Assembly (NCBI RefSeq): GCF_002850745.1
Contig: NZ_KZ559466.1
Coordinates: forward strand, 556,825 to 620,824
DNA from: Nonomuraea indica
GTDB lineage: Bacteria > Actinomycetota > Actinomycetes > Streptosporangiales > Streptosporangiaceae
DNA: 64,000 bases
Direction of reading: 5' to 3'
Every line of letters starts with the position of its first letter. The stretch's first letter is position 1. Positions 14,562 through 22,831 of this stretch are shown here, piece after piece. Below the pieces are notes generated by a model, which searched no databases, was not told the DNA's origin, and saw only the letters and a program-made list of their open reading frames with translations. The position numbers and the translations under genes are program-made.

Positions 14562-16720
14562 GCGGGTTCCTCCACCTGACCTGGGGACCTCTCCCCCGTA
14601 CGGCGGCGCCGTGGCGCGAGGACGACGACCGCCCACAGCACCCACACCCCGGTCAGCAGCCCGCGGACCCAGCCGGGACCCAGCGGGACGACGGGGATGA
14701 GCTGTACCGTCCGGTCGTAGGCGTCGGCGGCGGCCAGCACGCCGAGCGCGATCGTGAACCAGCCGAACACCGGCCGGTCCGGCCGCAGCGCCACTCCCAG
14801 CGACAGCCACCAGCCCGCCATGAGCAGCAGCGCCACGGCGGCCAGGAGCGTGCCGTCCACGGCCGCCGCCACCACGTCGAGCACCAGCCCCGCCAGACCC
14901 ACCGCGGTCCCGGCGACGACGAGCCGCCGCCCCCGCCGCGAATCCACCCCCCAGCCTGTCCCCGTTCCCGAACCCGGACCCGAACCCGGACCTGTCCCCG
15001 CTCCTGGAGCCGTTCCCGAGGCCGGACCCGTTACCGGACCCGAACCGGGACCCGAACCTGGTGGGCGGCGGGTGCGGAGCCAGAACAGCGCCGCCATCAG
15101 TCCCAGCACCGCCGAGCCACCCAGTGCGAGCTGGGCCTCCACCCTGCCGAGCCCCGACGCGCCGAACCAGTCGCAGCCCGCCGGCAGCCTCGCCTCCGAG
15201 GCGCTGAAGTCGGCGCACAGGTACAGCTTGACGACCTTGACCGGCTCGGCCAGCAACCGGCTCGCGCCGCCCGACAGCTCGGGCGCCCGCGCCGCGCAGA
15301 CCGGTAGGACGGCGGGCGTGGAGGCGACCGCGTCGGCCTGCCAGCAGTTGCCGGTGCCCTGACCGTCCCACCACACGTCGAGACCGTTCGGCCGATGCTC
15401 GCCGGTGGGGCTGACGCCGAGCCGGTTGCCCTCGAACCGGTTGAAGTCGGAGGTGTCGAACTGCCGGTCGAGGCGGTCCTCACCGCGTACGAAGGCGGGC
15501 ACGCCGAACAGGTGGAACGCCGCCCGCTCATGGCCCCAGACCTGGTTGTTCCGGAAGACGTTGTAGTTGCCTCCGGCGACGATCACGCCGGTGCCCGGCG
15601 GGACGCCCACCTGGGAGCAGACCACGCCACGCTCGTAGCCGCGCTGGGCGGGCGGCCTGGCGCAGGTGCCGTCGCGGGTGTGGTGGTAGTAGTCCTTGTT
15701 GTTGTCGTAGATCTTGTTGTTCTCGAACAGGGCGTGGTTCTGCGGCAGACCGGGGTGGCCGGGCCAGAGGCTGTCCATCGTGGCGCCGACCATGTTGTCG
15801 TAGAACTCGTTGTCGTGGACCCACATCGAGTCGCCGGCGGTGCCGGAGTAGCCGAGGGCGTTGTCGTGGCTCTTGCAGCGGCGGATCTCGATGGCGTAGC
15901 GGGGGACGTCGTGCCCGCGGCCGTCGTTGAGGTTGGAGGCGCTGCCCGGGTACAGGCCGCCGTCGCCGTTGCCGTACGCCTCGCAGTCGGTGTAGAGGCC
16001 GTGGTCGCTGGCGAAGGTGAGGAAGCCGTACTCGTCGTTCCAGCGGGTGAGGACCCGGTCGATGACGAAGCCGTCGGTCTCCAGGATGTACAGCGAGTTG
16101 AACGTGGTGCGCTGGGCGGTGAGGTTGCGGAAGTAGACGCCGTCCGCGCGGTCGGCCCGGATGGCGTTGAGCTTGCGGTACTCGGCGTCGACGATCACGT
16201 CGAGCGGGCCGGCTCCGGTGCCCTCGATCTGGAGGTCCTTCTTGCCGAGGACGGCCACCAGGTTCTGGTTGTGCGGGCACTGCCGCTGCTGTTCGTAGGA
16301 GAGGATCTGGTATCCCCACGTGGACCAGCGGGCCGGGAGGTTCGCGCAGGCGCCCGCGGGCGCGGCCTGGCTCGGCTCCTCGCGGTAGAGGCCGGGCAGG
16401 ATCGCGATCGTCATGCCGGGCTCGTCGACCTGGTCGACGGCTTCCTGGAGGTGCCTGTACCCCTTGTCCTGACATTTCCGGAAGAGGGCCAGATTTCGCT
16501 CTTTGAGGTCCGCCGGGAACGCGGCGACGCGCCGCTCGAAGTCGGCCGCGTCCCGCTTGCAGACCAGCAGGTCGGGTTCCTCGCTGCGCAGCACCGGCAC
16601 GCTGCCCGATCCGTCGGGGAACGTCACCGGCCGCTCCTCGTGGGCCAGGGCTGCTCCGGCCGGCAGCAGCAGTCCGAGGGTCAGGGCAAGCGCGATCGCG
16701 ATCCGGCGTAAGGGGGGCAT
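14558..16720 (-). CDS. Exported right-handed parallel beta-helix protein with C-terminal membrane domain
   Basis: A 720-residue protein. Signal peptide at 1-26 (ending AGAALAHEE). Then about 450 residues of NosD/pectate-lyase-like beta-helix repeats rich in Asn and Gly (for example FRNLTAQRTTFNSLYIL, HDNALGYSGTAGDSMW, FENNKIYDNNK). A transmembrane helix lies near 545, then a Gly/Ser/Pro/Thr linker and three further helices before the end. Beta-helix domains usually bind or cleave polysaccharide; no catalytic residues can be assigned. First gene of the three-gene operon with the lipoprotein and the polytopic membrane protein. A possible AGAAC-N9-GTTCT operator lies at 16733-16751. Confidence 0.8.
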   Translation of the reverse strand: MPPLRRIAIALALTLGLLLPAGAALAHEERPVTFPDGSGSVPVLRSEEPDLLVCKRDAADFERRVAAFPADLKERNLALFRKCQDKGYRHLQEAVDQVDEPGMTIAILPGLYREEPSQAAPAGACANLPARWSTWGYQILSYEQQRQCPHNQNLVAVLGKKDLQIEGTGAGPLDVIVDAEYRKLNAIRADRADGVYFRNLTAQRTTFNSLYILETDGFVIDRVLTRWNDEYGFLTFASDHGLYTDCEAYGNGDGGLYPGSASNLNDGRGHDVPRYAIEIRRCKSHDNALGYSGTAGDSMWVHDNEFYDNMVGATMDSLWPGHPGLPQNHALFENNKIYDNNKDYYHHTRDGTCARPPAQRGYERGVVCSQVGVPPGTGVIVAGGNYNVFRNNQVWGHERAAFHLFGVPAFVRGEDRLDRQFDTSDFNRFEGNRLGVSPTGEHRPNGLDVWWDGQGTGNCWQADAVASTPAVLPVCAARAPELSGGASRLLAEPVKVVKLYLCADFSASEARLPAGCDWFGASGLGRVEAQLALGGSAVLGLMAALFWLRTRRPPGSGPGSGPVTGPASGTAPGAGTGPGSGPGSGTGTGWGVDSRRGRRLVVAGTAVGLAGLVLDVVAAAVDGTLLAAVALLLMAGWWLSLGVALRPDRPVFGWFTIALGVLAAADAYDRTVQLIPVVPLGPGWVRGLLTGVWVLWAVVVLAPRRRRTGERSPGQVEEPA
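14957..15060. repeat. Imperfect tandem repeat encoding a Gly/Ser/Pro/Thr linker
   Basis: Degenerate repeats of a CCCGAACCCGGA-like unit inside the beta-helix gene. They encode a run such as GSGPVTGPASGTAPGAGTG just after a transmembrane helix. Confidence 0.65.
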
Positions 16721-16800
16721 GGCCGCGACAGTAGAACAGTGCTCACGTTCTGCCTAGGGCCCCTGTGGATCTTGCCCGGCGGCGGAGCGGTGGTGGCGTC

Positions 16801-16837
16801 CGCGCGCGGCGGCTCCCGGCGGGCGCCGCCGCGCGCG
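16801..16837 (-). terminator. Hairpin after tetR
   Basis: A 12-bp perfect stem CGCGCGCGGCGG with a 13-nt loop lies 24 bp beyond the tetR stop. It separates that operon from the downstream beta-helix operon on the same strand. Confidence 0.5.
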
Positions 16838-16860
16838 ATCGAGCAGAGCCGCTCCGAGCG

Positions 16861-17460
16861 TCAGGCGGCGAGGCCCGGCAGGACGTGGTCGACGATCCGC
16901 TCGGGAAGGTCCTCGGGGAGGTCTCCGGACGCCCACTTGGTGTACCAGATCATGGTGCCCGACAGGATGGCCATGCCCATCTCGACGTCCAGGTCGGCGC
17001 GCAGCTCACCGGTGCCGATGCCGCGCCGGAGCACCTCGCGCATGGCCTCCTTGCGCGGCTCGATCGCCACCTTCCGGAAGCGCTCCATGAGCGCCGGGTA
17101 GCGGTCGGCGTCGCTCATCATGACGTTCATGACGCAGCGCGTCCGGGACCGGTCCTTGTCCTCCCGCATCGCGTTCAGCAAGCTGATCAGGTCGTCACGG
17201 ACCGACACCCCGGCGAGCGGCGGGAGCGGCGCCTTGAGCGTGGCGAGCGCGTCGGCGACCAGCTCCTCCTTGTTGGACCAGCGCCGGTAGATGGTGGTCT
17301 TGCCGACGCCGGCCCTCGACGCGATCGCCTCGATGGACAGCTCGGCGACGCCCATGCCGTCGCCGATGAGGTCGAGGGTCGCCTCGATGATCGCCTTCTC
17401 GGCCTTCTCGCTGCGGGGACGGCCCGCCGGGCGGGCCGTGACCGGTTCCTGGATCGTCAT
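16861..17460 (-). CDS. TetR-family repressor
   Basis: A 199-residue repressor. The N-terminal TetR helix-turn-helix spans about 20-65 (IEAIASRAGVGKTTIYRRWSNKEELV), followed by a ligand-binding helical domain. It lies 7 bp downstream of the MFS exporter gene and is co-transcribed with it, so it most likely represses its own operon through the repeats at 19036-19086. The inducer is unknown, probably an exporter substrate. Confidence 0.9.
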   Translation of the reverse strand: MTIQEPVTARPAGRPRSEKAEKAIIEATLDLIGDGMGVAELSIEAIASRAGVGKTTIYRRWSNKEELVADALATLKAPLPPLAGVSVRDDLISLLNAMREDKDRSRTRCVMNVMMSDADRYPALMERFRKVAIEPRKEAMREVLRRGIGTGELRADLDVEMGMAILSGTMIWYTKWASGDLPEDLPERIVDHVLPGLAA

Positions 17461-17467
17461 CGCGGCC

Positions 17468-19018
17468 TCACACTACCGCCGGTTCCTTCACATCCACGTG
17501 CTGGACGGGCCTGGGCTTGCCCGGCATCCACTTCGCGACCACGGCGACGCCGGCCAGCGCGATCACCGCGGAGACCAGGGCCGTGACGTGCATGCCGTCG
17601 ATGAAGGCGGCGAACGCCGGCTTGAGGATGGCCTGGCCCTGCGCGCCGAGGCTCTCGGCCGCGCCGACCGTCGCCATGATCGACTCACCGGCGGCGTGCT
17701 GGGCGTCCGCGGGCAGCGCGGACAGCGCGGGGGCGACCTCGCCGCGGTAGGTGGACGACAGCACCGAGCCGAGCACGGCGACGCCGAGGGCTCCGGCGAC
17801 CTGGCGGACGGTGTTGCTCATGGCCGAGCCGACACCGGCCTTCTCCCGGGGCAGCGACTCCATGATCGCGGTCGTGGCGGGCGGCATGATGTTGGCCATC
17901 GCGGCGCCCTGGACGAAGAAGACGACCTCGATGAGCAGGATCGGGGTGTTCGCGTCGAAGAGCGCGTAGCTGGCCAGCACCAGGGCGATCACCGTCATGC
18001 TGACCGTGGAGGCCAGCTTGGCCCCGAACCGCTGGTTCACCCGCTGGCTGAGCGGCGCGAAGATGAGCTGCGCCGCGGCGAACGGGATCATCAGGGCTCC
18101 CGCCTCGATCGGGCTGAAGCCCAGCACGATCTGCAGGTAGAAGGTCAGGAAGAACATCCCGCCCATCATCGCGAAGAAGACGATGCCCATCATGCCGATG
18201 GCCGAGGAGAAGCGGACGTTGGCGAAGCTGCGCACGTCGAAGATCGGGTGGTCGATGCGCCGCTCCCACCAGACGAACAGGCCCAGCACCGCCACGCCGA
18301 CGAGCGCCGGGACGTACACCTCGGGGCTGGTCACGGTCGCCAGCTCGCCGCCGCGGATGATGCCGTAGACCACGGCCACGAGACCGATGATCGACAGCAG
18401 CACGCCGACGGGGTCGAGCCGGGACGGCTTCGGGTCACGCGACTCGGGCACGATCGTGGCGATGAGCACCATGCTGATCAGCACGATCGGCACGTTGATC
18501 AGGAAGACGGAGCCCCACCAGAAGTTCTCGATCAGCAGGCCGCCGGTGACCGGGCCGATCGCCACGGCCAGGCCGACGCCACCCGCCCAGATGCCGATCG
18601 CCTTGCCGCGCTCGGTGGGCGGGAAGATGTTGGAGATGATCGCCAGCGTGGCGGGCATGATCGCCGCGCCGCCGATGCCCATCGCCGCCCTGGCCAGGAT
18701 CAGCTGGGTCGGGTCCTGGGCGTAGGCGCTGGCCAGCGACGACAGTCCGAACAACGCCATGCCGACGAAGAGCATGCGCTTGCGGCCCGTGCGGTCGCCG
18801 ACCACCCCGAAGGTGAACAACAGGCCGGCGAACACCAGCGTGTAGGAGTTGATCGCCCACTCCAGCTCGCTCTGGGTCGCGCCCAAGCCCTGCACGGGGT
18901 CGGCGATGGTCTTCATCGCCACGTTGAGGATGGTGTTGTCGAGGACGACCGCCAGCAGGCTGAAGACCAGCACGCCGAGGATCGTCCACCGGCGTGGGTG
19001 GCCTGTGTCCGTGTTCAT
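17468..19018 (-). CDS. DHA2 (EmrB/QacA) family MFS drug exporter
   Basis: A 516-residue, 14-helix proton-driven exporter. Motif A GVVGDRTGRKRML and motif C-like GPVTGGLLIENFWW identify the DHA2 branch. The ATG at 19018 (MNTDTGHPRRW) is chosen because GAAGGG lies upstream; the open frame to 19204 is not supported. It forms an operon with tetR. Upstream is a cluster of CGATACG/CGTATCG elements that probably binds TetR. Confidence 0.9.
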   Translation of the reverse strand: MNTDTGHPRRWTILGVLVFSLLAVVLDNTILNVAMKTIADPVQGLGATQSELEWAINSYTLVFAGLLFTFGVVGDRTGRKRMLFVGMALFGLSSLASAYAQDPTQLILARAAMGIGGAAIMPATLAIISNIFPPTERGKAIGIWAGGVGLAVAIGPVTGGLLIENFWWGSVFLINVPIVLISMVLIATIVPESRDPKPSRLDPVGVLLSIIGLVAVVYGIIRGGELATVTSPEVYVPALVGVAVLGLFVWWERRIDHPIFDVRSFANVRFSSAIGMMGIVFFAMMGGMFFLTFYLQIVLGFSPIEAGALMIPFAAAQLIFAPLSQRVNQRFGAKLASTVSMTVIALVLASYALFDANTPILLIEVVFFVQGAAMANIMPPATTAIMESLPREKAGVGSAMSNTVRQVAGALGVAVLGSVLSSTYRGEVAPALSALPADAQHAAGESIMATVGAAESLGAQGQAILKPAFAAFIDGMHVTALVSAVIALAGVAVVAKWMPGKPRPVQHVDVKEPAVV

Positions 19019-19035
19019 GAGGGACCCTTCAATTT

Positions 19036-19086
19036 CGATACGACAAAGTTTCGCAACAGGACCGTATCGCATCATATTCCGATACG
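19036..19086. promoter_or_regulatory. Probable TetR operator region
   Basis: CGATACG at 19036-19042, CGTATCG at 19063-19069 and CGATACG at 19080-19086. The last two form a perfect 7-bp inverted repeat with a 10-bp spacer. The whole patch is AT-rich against its surroundings and lies 18-68 bp before the exporter ATG. Confidence 0.55.
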
Positions 19087-19206
19087 CAACAGTGCCGTTT
19101 CGGAATCCCGGGCCCCTGCCGCACCCCACCCGTCCGCGCGCCTCGTCCGTCCGCCGGGGACGGCATGCCTCCGCCCGTCCGCCTTCCACCCACCCGGCCG
19201 CCATCC

Positions 19207-19227
19207 GGCCGTCCGCCGGGGACGGCC
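19207..19227. terminator. Hairpin 3' of the MFS gene at 19277
   Basis: GGCCGTCC-N5-GGACGGCC, an 8-bp perfect stem. A shorter copy of the same hairpin (CCGTCC-N5-GGACGG) occurs at about 19147-19163. They lie between the exporter stop and the next promoter on the same strand. Confidence 0.4.
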
Positions 19228-19276
19228 CGTGTTCGCCCGGGCGGATGCGGGCCGTCCCCGCAGCCGCCCGGCGGGA

Positions 19277-20494
19277 CTATCCCGCCGCCACCTTCTCCTG
19301 CGCCTCGGCGGGCACGGGGCGCTGCGCGGGGCGGGGACGCCGCCGCCAGAACGGCAGCGCCACCACCGCCACGGCCACGCTGACCGCCCCCGCCACCGCG
19401 AACGCCCACCCCGGCCCGTGGGAGTCGATGATCAGCCCGGCGAGGGGCGCGGACGCCGCCCCGCCGACGAGCAGGGCCGTGCCGTGGAACCCCATCGCCT
19501 CGCCCCGGGCCGCCGCGGGCACCCAGCGGCTCACCGCGTCGACCGTGGACGACAGCGCCGGGGCGCACAGCACCCCGGCGGGCAGCAGCGCCAGCACCAG
19601 CCACCGCCAGTCGCCGCCGGCCAGGCCCACCGGCACGGTCAGCAGCCCCATCGACGCGATGAGGACGAGCGGCGAGGCACCTCGGCTCAGCCCGCCGTAC
19701 ACGAACCCGCCGAGCAGGGAGTAGGCGCACCAGATGCCCACGGCGAGCCCCACCCACTCGGTCTCCCCGGCCTGCTTCATGGTGCCGACCAGCGCCAGCT
19801 CGCTCGCGGTGAGCACGAACGTGGCCGACGCGGCGATGCCCAGGAGCGCGACGAAGCCGGGCGTCAGCCACTGGCGGCGCGGCACCCGCGCCACCGGCTC
19901 CTCGCGCTCCGCCGCGGAGCGGACCGGAGGGTTCAGCACGATCAGCGTGAGCCCCGCCACGGTGAGACCGGCCGCCAGGAAGCCCAGCGTCGGGCCGCTG
20001 CCCAGCGTGGTCATCCCGGCCACGGCCAGTGCCGGCCCGGCCATGTAGGACAGCTCGACGAGCATCGAGTCGAGGGAGAAGCCCAGGCGGCGCTGCTCCA
20101 GCGGCACCATGGCGGCCAGGCACTGCCTGATCACGCTGAACACCGGAAGCGCCAGCAGGCCGGCGACCGCCCCCGCGACGACGAGCACCGGATAGGGCAG
20201 CGCCCAGGCGCACGACCAGAAGACGGCCTGCGCGGCTGTCGTGACGGCGAGCACGGGTCGCAGCCCGTGACGGTCGACGAACCTTCCCGACAGCGGTGAG
20301 CCCACCGCCATGCCGACGGTGCACGCGGCGGTGGCGAGCCCGGCCCTGCCGAACCCCAGCCCCAGGCCGTGGACGACGTGCAGCGTGAGCGCCATCCCCA
20401 TCGCGGTGGACGGCACGCGCGCCAGCAGCCCCACGAGCAGCAGCGTCCGGAGACCGGGCAGCCTGAGCAGCCGCCGGTAAGGTTCAATGGACAT
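19277..20494 (-). CDS. MFS transporter, DHA1-like
   Basis: A 405-residue 12-helix permease with the motif A-like loop GRFVDRHGLRPVL (about 70-82). The substrate is unknown; the family contains sugar-efflux and drug-efflux members. It is divergent from panB with a 134-bp spacer, and no dedicated regulator is adjacent. The ATG start at 20494 gives MSIEPYRRLLRLPG, a typical short cytosolic N-terminus. Confidence 0.8.
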   Translation of the reverse strand: MSIEPYRRLLRLPGLRTLLLVGLLARVPSTAMGMALTLHVVHGLGLGFGRAGLATAACTVGMAVGSPLSGRFVDRHGLRPVLAVTTAAQAVFWSCAWALPYPVLVVAGAVAGLLALPVFSVIRQCLAAMVPLEQRRLGFSLDSMLVELSYMAGPALAVAGMTTLGSGPTLGFLAAGLTVAGLTLIVLNPPVRSAAEREEPVARVPRRQWLTPGFVALLGIAASATFVLTASELALVGTMKQAGETEWVGLAVGIWCAYSLLGGFVYGGLSRGASPLVLIASMGLLTVPVGLAGGDWRWLVLALLPAGVLCAPALSSTVDAVSRWVPAAARGEAMGFHGTALLVGGAASAPLAGLIIDSHGPGWAFAVAGAVSVAVAVVALPFWRRRPRPAQRPVPAEAQEKVAAG

Positions 20495-20628
20495 GTTGGT
20501 TGATTACCTCCCTGCCTATTGTGGCAAGAGGTACCGACAGTTTCGCCACCGAGTTTCGCGATGGCATCATCGGAGGAGTCCGGGGACGCCACTGGGGCGC
20601 CTCGAGACCGTTTCCCGGAGGGTCGATC

Positions 20629-21477
20629 ATGTCCTCTTCCACCATCCCCCCGAACACGGGCGCGCTCTACGGCGGCATCGCGGGTCGCAGGGTGACCGTC
20701 CGCGACATCGCGGCCGCCAAGGAGCGCCACGAGAAGTGGCCCGTGCTCACGGCCTACGACGCGATGACGGCCCGGGTGTTCGACGAGGCGGGCATCCCCG
20801 TCCTGCTCGTCGGCGACTCCGCGGCCATGGTCGTGTACGGCTACGACTCCACGGTGCCCGTCACCGTCGACGACCTGCTGCCGCTGACCGCCGCGGTCGT
20901 CCGGGGCTCCTCACGCGCCCTCGTCGTGGCCGACCTGCCGTTCGGCTCCTACCAGGCGTCGCCGGAACAGGCGCTGGAGTCGTCCGTACGCTTCCTGAAG
21001 GAGGCCGGCGCGCACGCGGTCAAGCTGGAAGGCGGGCGCAGGGTCCTGCCCCAGGTGGAGACCCTGGTGTCGGCCGGCATCCCCGTCATGGGCCACCTCG
21101 GCCTCACGCCGCAGTCGGTGAACGTCCTCGGCGGCTACCGCGTCCAGGGGCGCGGCGAGTCGGGCGAGGAGCTCATGAAGGACGCCAAGGACCTGGAACG
21201 GGCCGGCGCCTTCGCGGTGGTGCTCGAATGCGTGCCCGCCGACCTGGCCGAACGGGTGACGACGTCGCTGTCCATCCCGACGATCGGCATCGGCGCCGGG
21301 CCGGGCACGGACGCGCAGGTCCTGGTCTGGCAGGACTTCATGGGTCTCACGCCCCGCCCGGCCAGGTTCGTCAAGCGCTACGGCGACCTCGCCGCCGACC
21401 TGGACCGCGCCGCCCGAGCCTTCGCCGCCGACGTCGCCGACGGCGCCTTCCCGGCCCCGGAACACACCTACACCTGA
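20629..21477 (+). CDS. panB: 3-methyl-2-oxobutanoate hydroxymethyltransferase
   Basis: First committed step of pantothenate and CoA synthesis: transfers a one-carbon unit from methylene-tetrahydrofolate to alpha-ketoisovalerate, making ketopantoate. A 282-residue TIM barrel. Metal- and substrate-site segments LLVGDSAAMVVYGYDS, ADLPFGSYQ, VKLEGG, GHLGLTPQSV and VVLECVP (catalytic Glu) are all present. The ATG 20629 is preceded by GGAGGG; the open frame upstream to 20500 is not supported. No panC or panD is in the window. Confidence 0.95.
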   Translation: MSSSTIPPNTGALYGGIAGRRVTVRDIAAAKERHEKWPVLTAYDAMTARVFDEAGIPVLLVGDSAAMVVYGYDSTVPVTVDDLLPLTAAVVRGSSRALVVADLPFGSYQASPEQALESSVRFLKEAGAHAVKLEGGRRVLPQVETLVSAGIPVMGHLGLTPQSVNVLGGYRVQGRGESGEELMKDAKDLERAGAFAVVLECVPADLAERVTTSLSIPTIGIGAGPGTDAQVLVWQDFMGLTPRPARFVKRYGDLAADLDRAARAFAADVADGAFPAPEHTYT

Positions 21478-21523
21478 CCCGGCACGTCCCACCCGCGTCT
21501 GTCGGACACGCGTGGCCGTCCTC

Positions 21524-21578
21524 GGAGGGCGCCACGCGGGTGCCCTTGGAGGGCGCCACGCGGGTGCCCTTGGAGGGC
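21524..21578 (+). terminator. Tandem 24-bp hairpin repeat between convergent genes
   Basis: Two exact 24-bp units (21524-21547 and 21548-21571) plus the start of a third. Each unit contains GGGCGCC-ACGCG-GGTGCCC, a 7-bp stem with one G-U pair. They sit between panB and the convergent dehydratase and probably terminate both. The rest of the 225-bp gap shows nothing else. Confidence 0.5.
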
Positions 21579-21702
21579 GGCCGCGTGGCGCCGCGCCGGT
21601 CGGGGACCGTACGTGGCGCGCGTGTCGGCGCGTGGAGGCGTGACCGTCCTGAAGCGGGCGGCCACCCGCGCGGGAGGCTCCGGGCAGCGCCCCCGGGGGC
21701 GG

Positions 21703-22761
21703 TCAGGCCAGGGTGAGGGTGGCAGGGTCGGTGTTGGAGCCGCAGACCACGACCGCGACCCGCTCCCCCGGCCCGGGGACGTAGGCGCCCGACAGCAGCG
21801 CCGCGTACGCGGTGGCGCCCGCGTGCTCGGCCACCACGCGGTGCCGCTCCCAGAGGGTTCGCCGGGCCGCGACGATGGCGTCGTCCGTCACGAGGACGCT
21901 GTGCACCCCGGCGCGCGAGCAGATGTCGTAGGCCGTCCGGCCGAGCCTGGTGGCGCCGAGCGCGTCGGCCGCCACCCCGCCGACCTCCACGGGCACCGGT
22001 TCGCCCGCCTTCAGGGCCGCGTGCAGCGTGGGGATGCGCTCAGGCTCGACGGCGACGATCCGCGGCACGGACCCGGGCTTGCGTGCGGGGCCGGGCCCGG
22101 GTGCGGGTCCCGGTCCGGGCCTGAGCGCGGGTGCGGGTTCGAGTCCCGGCCAGGCTTCGGGTACGGGTTCGGGGGCCGGGAGTGCCGGTGGGGTGGAGGG
22201 GGGCGGGGCGCCGGTGCCGACGGTGATGCCGGCGACGAGGCCGCCGCCGCCCACCGCCACCAGGACCGTGTCCACCCCGCCGGTCTGGGCGACGATCTCC
22301 AGGCCGATGGTGCCCTGACCGGCGATCACCTCGGGCTGGTCGTAGGCGTGCACCTGCAGCGCCCCGGTGGTGACCGCGCGCTCGGCCGCCGCGTGTGCCG
22401 CCTCCGCGTAGATCGCCCCCGTCTGACGGATCTCGGCGCCGAGGGCGCGCAGCCCGGCGACCTTCACCGGGCTCGTCACCTCCGGCACGAAGATCTCGGC
22501 CCGGACGCCGAGGGCGCGGGCCGCGTAGGCGACGGCGAGCCCGTGGTTGCCGCCGCTGGCGGCGATCACACCGCTGTCGGGCAGCCGTCCCGCCGACAGT
22601 ATCCGGTTGAACGCCCCGCGCGCCTTGAACGACCCCGAGTGCTGCAACTGCTCCAGCTTGAGGACCAGCCCCGGCGAGATCTCGAGCACCGGCGTGCGCA
22701 ACACGTGGCCGGCGATCCGCCGGGCCGCGCCCACCACGTCCTCGTAGGTCACCGTCTCCAT
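21703..22761 (-). CDS. Threonine/serine dehydratase-like PLP enzyme with internal insertion
   Basis: Fold-type II PLP enzyme, probably eliminating water and ammonia from threonine or serine. The Schiff-base lysine is in SGSFKARGAFN, the Asn loop is ASGGNHGLAVA and the phosphate loop is GGGGLVAGI. Between that loop and IVAVEPE, where homologues have about 10-15 residues, about 50 Pro/Gly/Ala-rich residues are inserted. ATG 22761 (METVTYEDVVGAARRIAG) matches homologous N-termini. An ATG at 22830, one base after the upstream stop, would add 23 residues. It lies downstream of the trans-sulfuration gene on the same strand. Confidence 0.8.
   Translation of the reverse strand: METVTYEDVVGAARRIAGHVLRTPVLEISPGLVLKLEQLQHSGSFKARGAFNRILSAGRLPDSGVIAASGGNHGLAVAYAARALGVRAEIFVPEVTSPVKVAGLRALGAEIRQTGAIYAEAAHAAAERAVTTGALQVHAYDQPEVIAGQGTIGLEIVAQTGGVDTVLVAVGGGGLVAGITVGTGAPPPSTPPALPAPEPVPEAWPGLEPAPALRPGPGPAPGPGPARKPGSVPRIVAVEPERIPTLHAALKAGEPVPVEVGGVAADALGATRLGRTAYDICSRAGVHSVLVTDDAIVAARRTLWERHRVVAEHAGATAYAALLSGAYVPGPGERVAVVVCGSNTDPATLTLA
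22070..22215. repeat. Low-complexity insertion in dehydratase gene
   Basis: Degenerate repeats of GGTCCGGG/GGTGCGGG type, encoding on the minus strand runs such as ALRPGPGPAPGPGPARKPG. It interrupts the conserved PLP core between the glycine loop and the VEPE strand. Confidence 0.7.
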
Positions 22762-22831
22762 GCCCGCCCCCGCGTCGTCCGCCCTGCCCTGCTCCACCCG
22801 GTTCGCCCGAGTCCTGCTGAGGGCTTGCATG

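Noticed and set aside
17291-20299. A 1002-codon plus-strand frame opposite the TetR and MFS genes
   Set aside because: Composition (Gln/His/Arg/Asp-rich, no hydrophobic core) is typical antisense of transporters, and the minus-strand genes have clear motifs.
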